Assembly (NCBI GenBank): GCA_033977485.1
Contig: CM066994.1
Location: 27,806,681-27,870,680 of the forward strand
Source of the DNA: Hydrangea macrophylla
Taxonomy: Eukaryota > Streptophyta > Magnoliopsida > Cornales > Hydrangeaceae
Direction: 5' to 3'
Length of the DNA: 64,000 bases
The notes under the pieces were generated by a model, which saw only the letters and a list, made by a program, of their open reading frames with translations, made no database searches and was not told the DNA's origin. This document shows, piece after piece, positions 43,259-55,855 of the stretch. Numbering within the stretch: the first letter of the stretch is position 1; every line of letters begins with the position of its first letter. Position numbers and translations under genes: made by a program.

Positions 43259-45353
43259 TGTAGTGACCCAAAAATTTAAAACGTAATACTTTATTTTCAT
43301 CAAGGAAAATTACCATATTTGAGATTTTAGCATTACAATTTTTACCTGTATATGTGTGTGGAATAATCTCCCTTAGGAGTCTTGGAGCCCAAATAAAACT
43401 TTGTGCACAGTGTGTGCATATGAGCTGTGCATGTGTGCAGTGTATGTTTTGTGTGTTGTGGCCCCCAAGTAATTCAATTCCCATGCATACACCCAACATA
43501 CTCTCAAATCCCTCGACAACTCTCTGTCTCTCACTTTTCTCTCTCTTTCCCACGACTGATACATATATATATATATATGCAGAGATATATATATTTACAT
43601 ATATATATTAAAAGAGTTTAATCCAAGCTTTTGGGTAATCAAATCAGTATTGGAATTCTTTATATCTCTCTGAAATCCGAATTTGGGTAAGCTTCTAATC
43701 AATTCTATGTTTTGATTTCAGTCTATTTTGAGATGCTGATATCGATATATATATATATAATTCATATATATACATATATCGTTAAGGGTCCGAAAATAGT
43801 GACATATTAACTGTAACGAAAACTCGATTTCTTAATATCAAATGTAGGTCTCAATCCCACGAGACTCTGCTTCAAATTTTAGAAGCTAACTCATAGTCGT
43901 TGCGACGAACGGTCGATTTAAAATTTTGTCATCATTCGGTTTTTCGATAAAACCGAGAGCTACGTTTAATTATTTAAAATTCTGATTTCATATTTGAAAT
44001 CTACGTGGAAAAACGAAGACTAGTTTCACATATTGGAAAGTACTGTTTGTTTAAGTTTGAAAAATGAATTTTGTAATAGCGCAATGAAGAAGACAACAAT
44101 AAAGTTCTGGTTCGCACCTCGCACGTGCGACCAAGCTATTTTTTGAATTTTTTTTTTAAAATCTCCACATGACCTTACTGGACATAATTCGCGCGAGCGA
44201 CCCGAGGCAGTTTGGTAAAAACTCCTATTTTCTTGTACTTGAGTGGGAGCGCTCAAGACTGGAGCGCTCGAGCCAGTGTGAGCCTTCAAGTTTGACAATT
44301 TCAGTAAAGTTCTAGTTTCTACTTTAACCAATTGTACCTACGGCTGTAACTACTGTACCTTGTTGTTATACTTAATTAAAGAAATCCATGTCTAAATCTA
44401 GTCAAGATAAGTTGGATTAATTAGTGATAATTATGAGTATTAAAAATCAAATCTCATTATTTATAAGAAAATCGTAAAAGAGATACGTCATACACTTGCA
44501 TATGTTGAGATGGCATGTATGTGAGGGGTCGAGTTTGTTTTCAGCACGCGTGATTTGTGAGAAAAGAGGAAGAGATGTTGTGGCTTTTATGGGCGTAGTT
44601 TGGTCCTTATGGGCATAATTATTTGAATTGTTCGACTTTTATGGGCGACGATACTATCTTGCAGGTTAATAGCGTTTGACCAAGTGGCTTTTATTGGCGA
44701 CGATAGTATATCAATCAGGATAAACACTTTATTGCAACCTTGAATATTTTGATGGGTTTTACCCATACTACATCGGTACGGTAATCCTATCAAGCGGCTT
44801 TTATGGGCGATGATGTTCTAAATTAACGGTCTCACGCTGCATGGTTCTGGTGAACCGACTTAGTCGAGAGATTGTGGTTGAGGTAAAGAGTCGGTAAGAT
44901 GAGATGATTGCATTGTTCATGTACGGTCATAATTCATTGATTAATAGTTCAACAAATGTCTATAAGTGACGACTTGAATAATTGATTAACCGTACTTTAA
45001 AGTACTGAACAATAACGGCGGTTAATATACTTTTATATACATTGCATGTATTGTTCACTATGCTCACTCGACTTTATCTTTTATTTAATGTCTGTAAAAA
45101 AATAATAATGTTTTTATTTGAATAAGGTGGTTTGTGCTTTAACGGATTTGTTAGCAATGTAATAACTTTAAGTTGGATCTTATTTGAATATTACTAGTAT
45201 TATTATTTTCCTTCTTGTGCTTTCTATACTCTATTCGTTATTTCATGTTAGGCTAAGTACAGGACAATTGATCCCTCACCTATTATGACCTATGAGTCTA
45301 AAAAGAAAGTGATTTTTTTTTCTATTTTGCTATGTCGGGGAGTGACACCTTAT
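43259..45353 (+). mobile_element. LTR-like block, borders uncertain
   Basis: It begins near TGTAGTGACCC and ends GTCGGGGAGTGACA, close to the 3' end of the 3.8 kb insertion in sense (GTCGGGGTGTGACA). It has the same internal order: a TATA-rich part (43561-43615), a GC-rich part (GCGCGAGCGACCCGAGG, 44190s) and a tandem repeat (about 44584-44815, TTTTATGGGCGACGAT). I found no matching target duplication, so this is a tentative solo LTR of a related family. Confidence 0.45.
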
Positions 45354-46258
45354 ACTTCGAATCGTTTCACTTATACCCCTGTACTTTGGACTAAATTAAA
45401 ACCGTTATTAACTCGATTAAATTTAGTACCCATAAGCCATGTTTGGCATTAATTTTTGGAATTTATTAGCAATTATGAACTCCAAAAGCTAAAGTAAATT
45501 ATTTAGCAATATGGCCTTTGCAATTACAATGGGCCAAAAAGCTACTTTGGACAACTTATACCAATTCCAATTCTTTTTGTGATTTTATTGCATAGCATTA
45601 TTTAAAGCATTAAAAGTTTATTAAAAATAAAATAAAAAAATCATATTTCAAATATATAATTATATTTTAAACGTAGAAAAGAATATTTAAAAAAAAGAAA
45701 CAAAAACAAAATTTATTACAATTATACTGAAACATTTAATAATATCCGGAATTCTTATCCGAACACTCCCAAACGCAAAACATGATTGAAGCTTATCCAA
45801 CAGAATTAGTAATCCTAAACGATCATGTCTTATCATATCCTATTTGACAGTTTTATCCAGCGTGCCAAACATTTAATAATGTCCTGTTTGTTGTTTTATT
45901 CCCCTCTTTTATCTTTGTTGAATGTTTTCAATCATTAGGGGTAATTTTTGAAAGTTAACATTAAATGTCCTTAATGGACAATATTTTTGTGACAACCAAA
46001 AAATGAAAGGACACATATAATGCGATAGGGCTTATTATATTTTATTCACTCCACTGGTACCAATCCTTGTAAAATATTTTTGCCTAGTTTTAAAGTTTCA
46101 CGTATTTTGCATAGTGAAATGGCTAACCAGCTGGAGAGAAACTTTTGGACTTTCTTGCATTTTGCCTAGTCAAATAACCCGTTGGAGATGCATTTGGGAC
46201 TTTTACTGAGAATGATGTCTAATGTGATGGATATAGCCCATTGGAGTTACTCTTATAA
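45354..46258. other. Intergenic AT-rich sequence
   Basis: I see no gene or element with readable ends. Confidence 0.5.
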
Positions 46259-46263
46259 CAAAT

Positions 46264-48337
46264 TGTTTGCAATAAATCTCTGGTGTGTTGTGCGTTGGGC
46301 GTGCCTAGGGGTGTAAGTCGGACGGAATGGAACGGAAATCACCCTATCGGAAAAAATTCCAAAATTTTCGGAAATTAAATAGGTGTTCCGATTTCCGTTC
46401 CAATTTTTTCGGAAATATCATATTCATTTCCGATTCCGTATTTTCGGAATTTTCGGAAATTTCGGAATATTCGGAATTCCTTCAATTTTGGCCATTTTTG
46501 GAAAATATCGACCATTTTTGGAAAATTTCGGAATATCAATAGTGAATGATATTAAGTATTAGGGTATATTAAAATCAAAAGATACATAAACTGAGATGTG
46601 AGAAATGAATGAGATCTGAGGTGAATGAGAATAAACTATAAAGCAATATATATACCTGTTAAACTAAAACCTAGTTTTTTTTTTCTTCATAAATTTGATT
46701 TTAGTACAAAATGTTTTTAGAATTATACTCAAACCCCCAATTTATATTATATGAGTCATAACTCATTAGTCATAAGTGTGTATATATAAAACTATAGTTC
46801 AGAATATATTCGGAATATATTCGGAAATTTAAGTTCGGAATATATTCGGAATATTTTCGGAACGGAAATTCGGAATTTTCGGAAATCTCAGAAGTGTTCC
46901 AATTCCGTTCCGATTTTTTTCGGAAATTTCGGAAATCGGAAATTTCGGAATTCGGAATTATTTTTATGTTTCCAAAATTGGAATTTATCGGAACGGAATC
47001 GGACGGAATCGGAATTTCCGTTCCGACTTACACCCCTAGGCGTGCCAGAGTCCGTGTGGACTCAAAGTGGTGTGATTACCTAATCTGACTTCTAATCAAG
47101 CGATTTGTTATTTAACAATAAAACAACAATGTGGGCTTTCTCTACTCTGATGCAAGTAAGAAATTACAAATGGAAACTGTAAAAAAGGAAACCATATACA
47201 ACGATTCAGAATACCTCCATAGACAATATCTTCTCCATTAATTGAAAAGTGGTGATTACAAATATTCAAAGTAAAAGAATAAAAACGAGCACTCGAGAAC
47301 AAGAACTCACGGATCACTCAAACTCACTAAAAATCACTCAAGAACAAAAAGGAATTGTTATGAGGAGACACTAAAAGTCTGCTGAGAGTAGAGGTGGCGT
47401 GTGTGTTAGCCCATTTCCAATGTTGTACCACATGCCCTATTTATAGACTTGCTTGCACAACCGCTCATGTTAGTGGGGATCATGGGGTAGTGGGGTACTT
47501 GGCCCCTGGTTTCTAGGCATGTATCAGTTTATGCTTCCACTATGTCCCATGATCAACTTCCATGACTTGTGTGATGATCCCACTTCTGCCACGTTCCTCT
47601 TTTCATGTAACTACCTTCCCTTCCAACTCAGCATATTCTGAAGACCACGTTCTCATTCCTGCTTAACTGTCTACTTTCTGAGTAAATTTATGACCGATTG
47701 TGTTTCTCTCTGTGTAGCTTAATCTCTGCTGGTGATATTAATCGGCCTTCTATTTAGTAGGAAGCTTACTCGCGTCTCTCGGTCTTTTCACACCGATATT
47801 GCCTTTGACCTTCACTGATCCCGTGGAGTCCACGGCGTGGACTGCTTTTTCCATCCTATGGACTTGCTACTGCAGGATCTGTAGAGAAGATCATCGGCCT
47901 TATCTGTTAATGCCGAGGTGTCCCTGATCTTTTCTGATATCGGCCTTGTTTATTGAGACCGATATCTTTATTAGAGCCGCATTGCTATCGCCGACATTAG
48001 GGCTCAATTGTTATAAATATGTTTGTGGTCGGTCAAATATGACCGATGTTAAGGCTATTGCCGATGCTACTCTGCCACTAGTCACTTGTTAAACCGGGGT
48101 ACTTGTCTTTTATCATCCTTTCCTCGGTATTGACACCGATGTCCATCGTGTTCTCGGTCTGGATATCGATATCCTCATCTGAAAGATACCATCATTACTA
48201 GTAGCTAGATTAGAAACCGGTCTTTTCTGCATCATCATCCTTATCACCTGTTCATCTGCCTATGTGGTCCAGTGATGACGTCCTGAATCTACATGACCGT
48301 CACGTGCCTTGGAAAACCCTAATTTAGGGTGTAAACA
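46264..48337 (-). repeat. Element B 3' LTR, interrupted by a MITE
   Basis: About 1,333 bp of LTR plus the MITE 46306-47038 and its 8 bp duplication. It is rich in CCGAT/ATCGG between 47690 and 48180. Confidence 0.93.
46306..47038. mobile_element. hAT-like MITE inside element B's 3' LTR (733 bp)
   Basis: Termini TAGGGGTGTAAGTCGG are perfect inverted repeats. The duplication GGCGTGCC is exact at 46298-46305 and 47039-47046. The undisturbed site is visible in the other LTR near 59293. The inside is made of TTCGGAA/TTCCGAA repeats. The TAGGGGTGTA end is shared with the 23620 element. Confidence 0.95.
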
Positions 48338-48532
48338 ATGCCCCCAAAACGTCTTGTCAAACGTGGCTTCATCAGTTTGATGAGACGTTTTGAATTCAAA
48401 TTTAAATAACAACTGGAAATTGGCGGCGTACGGCTCCACGTGGCATCCCCCCAATAGTCCTTCCTGCCTCGTTTCTAGAACCAAGGCGTACCTCTTGGAA
48501 ACCCGTTCCCAAATCATAATGACCCCCTCTTC

Positions 48533-48541
48533 TATATAAAT
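48533..48541 (+). promoter_or_regulatory. TATA box of the antisense gene in element B
   Basis: TCTATATAAATT lies about 85 bp before the ATG at 48624, with a T/C-rich leader between. Its position relative to the 3' LTR matches the TATA of element A. Confidence 0.6.
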
Positions 48542-48623
48542 TATTCTCACCCTTGTCATTTTCCATGCTTACTTTCTCTCCTTAATATTTTCCTGGAAAA
48601 TTTTCTTTCCTTCTCAAATTTCC

Positions 48624-51600
48624 ATGGCTTCTTCCTCTGCAACTGGAACTTCCCATACCGCCGGTGCTACTTCGTCTTCTCCTGCTGCTACTGAATCTGC
48701 GCCGGCGGCGAAAACAAATGCCACTGCCGTTAAGCAGGCCCTTGAGACCATCCATGGACTAATCAACCCTCAGGTATTGACTCCTCTTCCTCCAAGTTCT
48801 TTAATAGGCCTTGGTCCTTCATTTGATTCTTTCCCCCCATCTTCTTTAGATCCCTACTTTTCTCTGGTTGTAGAAGACAAAGAACTACTCTATCAATCCC
48901 CCTCCTTTGATTGGGGCTCCCAGTATGCCCCTTCTAATCCCTTGCGAAATTGGCCTATTCCTTCTCCTGACTGGATCTCCTGGGTAGACCGAGTGGCAGA
49001 GGTGAAAATGACCTGTGGAAGGCTCTTGACATCTATGACGCCATTATGCTTAGCCGAGAGAGATTTTACCTTGATAAGCCTCTCTTCTTTTCTTCTCTCT
49101 TCTTCTGGTCGACCACAGCCAACGCCTTCTTCTTCCGTTGCGGCCTTATGAGCCCAACAATTCAAGACATTTGTTTCCTCACTGGTCTTCTCGCCCATGG
49201 TGAAGAAGTTACTCCTGACCTATCGCCCATACTTGAGTTTGAATACCCTAGGACCCCATTGGGCAAGGGATCTCGTGTCATTACTGGCTTTGGTCCTTTC
49301 ATCTTGGCCTGTATGGATCAAGGGGAGGTCACTAATCGAGAACATGTTGCCTTCTTGATCTATTGGTTGAACCGGTTTATTTTTTGCTCGGCCTCATATG
49401 GCATAACCAAAGAGTATACCCACATCGCCCTTGCTCTTGCCTCGGGCACCAAACTTGCACTTGCTCCTCTTGTTCTTTCCCACCTATATCGTGGTATTCT
49501 TGAATTCATTTTTTCCGATTTTAAAAACTCTGGAGGAGCCCTTTGGCTCCTCCAATGTTGGCTGCAATCCTACTTCCCTGAAAAATGTTTAGTTGATACC
49601 TTTGACCCTACTACCCTTCCTGAGGACTCTTCCGCATTCGCTTTTCATTTTGCTGGATTTGGTCCGAAGGGCCTTTCTTTTGATCATCTCTTTTCTTTCT
49701 TTTACGAACTTATGGGAAACCGATCGCCCCAACAATTTCTCCCTTTCCACCCTCGTCTTCGGTGCCCGAGATGGCTTCTTTATGGTCCGGGTCAAGCTCC
49801 TGAGGCCGAGAAAGAAAGTCATGAGGAAATCTGGGCCAGCTTTTTAGTTGGCCGAGATCTTCTATACAGTCCTGTCTTACCCCAACACAACAATAAATGT
49901 GGGGTGGAGTATTATAATGCTCCCGCTTTAGCCCGCCAATTCGGGCTAAGACAACTAATCCCCATTCCTCCATTCCGAACATTCAACCGTTCAATGGCAA
50001 GACGGTCTCTTTTTTCTGACCTGTCCAAGGTCGAGAAATGCCATTCCTTCAGTAGATCGGCAAGAGCAGGATTGGAGTTTTTCCCATTTGAAGAGCTTCC
50101 TTCAACATCCACCGAGTTTGAAACTTGGTGGTCCAAAGTTCTATCGGGTTTACGTTCTGAGCCCGTTTTTTCTATACTTGCACGTATTTCTCCACCTGTC
50201 GCCGAGAAACCACCTCGTTCATCTAACCCCTTTATGGTTCAGGTTGCAGGTCATAAGAGGAAAGCTACTACCTCCAAAGGTAAAACTCCATATCACGCCG
50301 TTCTTGCATTTGAAAAGTTCTTTAAATTCAAGTTTGACCCCAGACATCCTGAGATCATGCGGTCCGATATGAAGTGGCATTTGAGGGCGCTTGAGCAGGA
50401 ACACAAGGATAAAACAGCAAGGGCATACAAAAAGTACCTTCAGACGGTTGACTACTCATCCGTCATGCCCTTCGAGCAATTCCTCAAGGCCTTTGAATGT
50501 CGTCCACCTCCCTTGCCCGAGGCCGATTTTGCAATTGTCATTCCGATGGTGGACAAGCATGCATCATCAACGATGGAACCTTGGGAGAAAGTTACTTATA
50601 CCGGATGGCATGATCTCGGCGCGGTCGATCATTCATCGGCCATAAGGGTTGTAGAAACTGGAGCACCAGTTTTAGGTATTTTTCCCCTTTTGTTTCAATT
50701 GAACCTTTCCCTTCTCTAACTGATTTTATCTCTATTATTGTTCAAAGGCTCTTCCTAGAGAGAATCCATCTGGCACGACCGATATCGAGTCGGATGAGGA
50801 TATCCCTCTCTCTACTCGTCAACGTCGTAACGTTGCCACAACCACCGTCAAATCGGCCAAGGTATCAAATTTCCCGTATTTGCTTTGCTTTTAACTGTGT
50901 AAAATTGAGGCTGACCGACACCTGTTTTGATATCAGGGGGCCGGCAGTGCTGCTGCCAAGAAGACTGGTCAGGCGACGATGAAGCCTCCAACTTCCCGGG
51001 CAAAGATGTCTCCACCTCCAAAATCTCCTCTGAAACCTCCAACTCCAACATCCTTCCCAGCTGCACCTATGGACACAGCCCCTCAGATGACCTACGATCA
51101 GCTGATGGGCCGAGCTCCAACGGTTGAGAGGGCTGGATGAGGCAAGGCAGGCCATCCTTCGTGGTGGGACCGAGGTATTGTCGCCCGCCACTGACAGTAC
51201 CGGTGCTGGTGACACCTTGGGAACTACTGAGGATGTGAGACCCTCCGGATCGGATCGCAATGATCCCATCGATCTCAGCGATCCTGGAACCCCTCGGGAT
51301 ACTGAGGTCATGCGTGAGCAATTTGTCCCCGGTCAGCCTCCTTCCACCGACGTTTCACATACCGAGACATTAGCTTCGCCACCGGTATAAGTGCAGGCAC
51401 CCGCTGTACCATTACCCCAACCGGCGACTTCCTCGACCGACTCCCCCTCGGTCAAGGTAATTTATTGCCTCTGTACTTAGCGTCGTTTTCTTCCACTGTA
51501 CACTGTGCTTAATGTATTTTTTTCTGCAGGTTTCCAGCTCTCTTCCCATCCCAGACTTCAGCTCGGTCTCCTCAGTTGAAGCCTTCTTCGCTCTGCTCAA

Positions 51601-52225
51601 TCCTGAACAGCTCCTACAAGCCGAACCAGTCATTGCTCAGGCCACCGCTGGTCCTTCCGCCGCTGAGTACCAACGGGCTGAGGAGTGGTTTCGGACTACG
51701 GTTCAACATAAACTCTCCCAGCTTCCGGATTTCGATGAGTTTCACTCGGCCATGGGCCTCTTGCTTTCCTGGCTGGACATATCTGAAGAAATGAAGGTCA
51801 ATCTCCGGGATCTGCAAATGAGGCTGCCAGACTATTTGAACCGTCATCGGTCTGCCACCAAGCTTATCTCTGGGATCGAAGAGAAGTCCAGGGAACGTAA
51901 AGCCCGCATCGAGCATCTGGGTGCTTGCAAGCAGCAGTTTGAAGCGTCTAGGGCCATGAAGGAGCGCCTTGTTCAGGAAAAGGCTAGGATCGAGGCCGAG
52001 ATGGCAAAGCTCCAGGCCGAGTTGACCAATACTGATACCGGCCTTACACTTTCTGAGCAGGCCATTCTCGATGTTGGGTGCACCGCGCAGGAACACGTGG
52101 ATGCTTTGACCGGAACTGCAGCGGCTGCAAGCAGGTGGGAGGCCGACAAAGCTACCGCGAAAAAGGAGTTGGAATACCTGGACCGGGCTTGGGAAGAGCT
52201 TAGATTAAGATTTGCTAAGAAATAA
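48624..52225 (+). pseudogene. Antisense gene of element B: plant mobile domain and coiled coil
   Basis: Four phase-0 exons fit: 48624-50668, 50748-50861, 50937-51456 and 51530-52225. Exon 1 carries the plant mobile domain (RCGLMSPTIQDICFLTGLL, HVAFLIYWLNRFIFCSAS, LQCWLQSYFPEKC), preceded by an Ala/Ser/Thr-rich leader and followed by GHKRKATTSKGK. Exon 3 is proline/lysine-rich. Exon 4 is a long coiled coil (ERKARIEHLGACKQQFEASR, ARIEAEMAKLQAEL). Breaks are a lost base near 49012 (before WKALDIYDAIMLSRERFY), an indel near 51124 and TAA at 51388-51390. The end lies 93 bp from the pol end, almost the same as in element A. Confidence 0.8.
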
Positions 52226-52318
52226 TGTTTATAATATTTTTTTTTATATGGCCGTTTTAAGAATGAACGGCTAGTGCCATGTACACTTTTTGATCATTAA
52301 TGAAAATGACAATTTCCA

Positions 52319-55300
52319 TCATTCATCTATTCTTATTGACTCCCAAAGGGATGGTATATATTGCTTTAAATATTTTCCATTTATCGGTCTTGCATGCATC
52401 TCGCCATCTAAATCCATTAACCGATATGCACCCCCCGTAATGACCGATATCACCAGGAATGGTCCTTCCCATTTAGCCGACCATTTTCCATATCGGGCAT
52501 CTTTTTCACCCAGCGGTAACACAGCTTTCCAAACAAGGTCTCCTTCGCCAAACGACTTGTGTTTAACCCTCTTGTTGTACGCTCGAGAAACTCTATTCTT
52601 CTGTGCCTTGATACAATCCAATGCTTTAAAACGAACGTCATCAAGTTCTTCCAACTCGGCTATCATTGCTTCCGTGTAGTCAGCTGATTTGAGGCCGAGT
52701 TGAAATGCTCGTCTCGTTGACCGGACGGTTACTTCCATTGGCAGCATTGCGTCATGACCATACGTAAGCATGAATGGAGTAATGTTTGTGGACGCTCTTT
52801 TAGAGGTATGGTATACCCATAACGCCTCTGATAACAGATCATGCCATACCCTAGGGTTACCTTCCACCGTCTTCTCTATTATACCCTTGATCGTTTTGTT
52901 TGACGATTCGGCCTGTCCGTTACCTTGAGCAAAATACGGAGTTGAATTAAGGATTTTGATACCTCGGCTTTCCGCAAATGCCTTAACTTCATCCCCAGTG
53001 AAGACCGATCCCTGATCTGCTGTGATAGTTTCTGGGAGTCCAAATCGATGAATTATATGTTCATTAATGAATTTGATCACATATGCTTGATTCACCGACA
53101 TGGCTGGCACTGCCTCTACCCATTTTGTGAAATAATCGGTAGCCACCACAATGAAGCAGTGTTGGCCCGATGATGGTGGGTAAATTTTTCCAATTAGGTC
53201 CATGGCCTAACCGCGAAATGGCCACGGCCTTACGATTACTTGCATCTCGGCGGCAGGTACTCGCTGTATTGGCCTGTGTTTTTGGCATGCTTGGCATCCT
53301 TTGGCATAGTCTATGCAATCTTTTAGCATGCTTGGCCAATAGTAATTATATCTCCTAAGAAGCCATTTCATTTTCGTACCAGCCTGGTGTGTACCACAGA
53401 TTCCTTCGTGTATTTCGGCCATTACTTTCATGGCCTCGAGTTTGTCTAAGCATCTCAGTAAGACATCGTCCTTGACGCTTTTCTTAAACAATTCTCCATC
53501 AAGTAGGACGTAATTGACCGAGGACAACTTTGTTTTTCTCTGTGCCTCTCCGCTTAGATACAAGAGGCACCTGATTATTGGGACTCTCCAGTCATGATCG
53601 TCTATGACTACCGAGAATGCTTCTGTTGCCATCTCTCACTGTCTTACTGATGGTAATATTCTCCTTTGCACTCTAATCAACTTTTCGCTATCAGTGACTT
53701 CCAACTTCGTTCCTGACGCGACTTGTGCTAAATTATCAACCTTGGAATTATAAGCTCGAGCAACATGCTGTACCCTGATGTCGTCAAACTCACGCAACAA
53801 TTGGAGAGCGATAGAGTTGAAAGGTAACAATTCCCAACTCTTGCACCGATACTCACCATTGAGCTGATTTATAACAAGATTTGAGTCACCGATAATATGA
53901 ATTGCCGATATATCTAACTCAGCCATTATCTCGAGACCGATGATCAATGCTTCATACTCAGCTTGATTACTAGAGCATTCAAATTCTAATTTGAATGAGA
54001 AAACGGTCTTTCTCTTTCTCGGAGATATTACAATTATCCCTGCCCCAGCTCCGTCAGCGTTTTTGGATCCGTCAAAAATTAACGTCCATGGGGTCAACGA
54101 GATTGTTGATAACAGAGTAGAATCAATGGCTTCATTTAATTCCGGGCCGACATCCAAACAAGGATGATCGGCCAAAAAATCGACAAGAGCTTGGCCTTTT
54201 AACGATCTCTGTGGAACGTATTAGAATGTGAACTCCATCATTGCCAGAGTCCATTTCCCTACACGCCCACGCATTATTGGTCTAGACAGCATGTATTTAA
54301 TGACGTCAGTTTGACAGATCAAGTAAACTAAAACGGGGAGCAAGTATACTCTTAATTTTTGTGAAGCGAAGTACAAGGCTAAACATAATTTTTCTATCGG
54401 CGTATATCTACGCTCGACATTATTAAGTACTCTACTTAGATAGTACACTGCCTGTTCCTTTCCCCACTCGTTATCCTATGCAAGCATACATGCTATCGAT
54501 TCATCTGAGGCCGATAAATACAGTTTTAATGGCCTCTTCTTTCTCGGAGGCATGATAACTGGTGAATCTGATAAATATCGCTTGATGGCCTCAAAGGCTT
54601 GCTGATGTTGAGACTCCCACCTGAATTCTTCTTCGGCCTTTAGCTTAAGTAACGGGGACCAAACATGTGTCCGGCCCGCGCAGTTCGAGATGAACCTTCG
54701 TAAAAAGTTGACCTGCCCGAGGAGCCTCTGTAGCTCCTTTTTGTTCTGTGGGGCCTCCGCTGATTGAATAGATCAAACTTTGTTTTTGTCGATTTCAATC
54801 CCCCTTTGGTGAACTAGAAACCCGAGAAAGTTTCCTGCCGATACTCTGAAGGCACACTTCAGCGGATTCATTTTCAGCCCATAGAATCTTATCCTTTCGA
54901 AGGATCGCCTCAAATCGGCCAAATGCTTCGCTTGCGTGGCCGATTTTACAACAACATCATCGATGTATACTTCCATGATTTTCCCTATCATATCATGAAA
55001 AATTGCATTCATAGCCCGCTGATACGTTGCTCCGGCGTTCTTCAATCCAAACGGCATCACCACCCATTCAAATGTCCCAATCGCTCCTGGACATCTAAAA
55101 GCCGTTTTTTGGACATCCTCTTCAGCTATATGTATCTGATTATAGCCCGAGTGCCCATCCATAAAGGATAGAATTTTATGTTTGGCCGCGACGTCATTAA
55201 GTTGATCGGCTATCGGCATCGGGTATTCATCTTTTGGCGTTGCCATGTTTAGATTTCTAAAATCTATGCAGACCCTTATTTTGCCGTTTTTCTTGACCAC

Positions 55301-55855
55301 AGGTACGATATTTGAAATCCAATCGACGTACCTGGTTGTCCTTATGAAACCGGCCTTCAGCAGCCGCTCTATTTTCTCTTTGACTTTTAGAATCACCTCA
55401 GGGGACATCCTCCTGGGTAATTGTTTGAATGGCCTGCATCCCTCTTTAATCGGTAACCGATGTTCTACAAGTCCCCTTGCCAGGCCCGGCATCTGATGGT
55501 AATCCCAAGCGAAATAATCTTTGAATTCTGTTAGCAAAGAAATCAATGATGCTTGGAAATCGGGCTCTAGTAATTGGTTTACGAAAGTGGGCTGGTATTC
55601 CCCACTTGCCCCCAAATTAACCTCAAGGAGAAGATCTTGTACCTCGGCCTTCAAATCGTCGAGTTTTGCCGGGACCGATGCCAATTCTTCGAGGTTGATG
55701 CAATCTTCCAGAATTTCTTGGTTTTCTAGGATATCGGCAATGTCTGCCGATGATATTCGTGCTTGTTTATCTGCCAAAAAAGCTTAAACTCTGGCTATAC
55801 TGGCCTGCACGGCCAGTGCTTTTCTACACTTCACTGATGATGGGCTCTGGTCCAT
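52319..55855 (-). pseudogene. Element B RT, dual RNase H, integrase (six stops)
   Basis: One frame runs from an ATG at 55855, which overlaps the gag-protease end by 32 bp, to 52319. Motifs are RVCIDFRNLN, PFGLKNAGATYQRAM, YIDD, VYYLSRVLNN-type and FDGSKNADGAGAG RNase H regions, HQAGTKMKWLLRR with CQACQK, AMDLIG, TADQGSVF and GQAESSNK. Stops are at 55784-55786 (TAA), 54773-54775 (TGA), 54476-54478 (TAG), 54221-54223 (TAA), 53636-53638 (TGA) and 53207-53209 (TAG). Compared with element A, most correspond to Arg, Gln or Trp codons changed by C-to-T or G-to-A. Confidence 0.93.
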
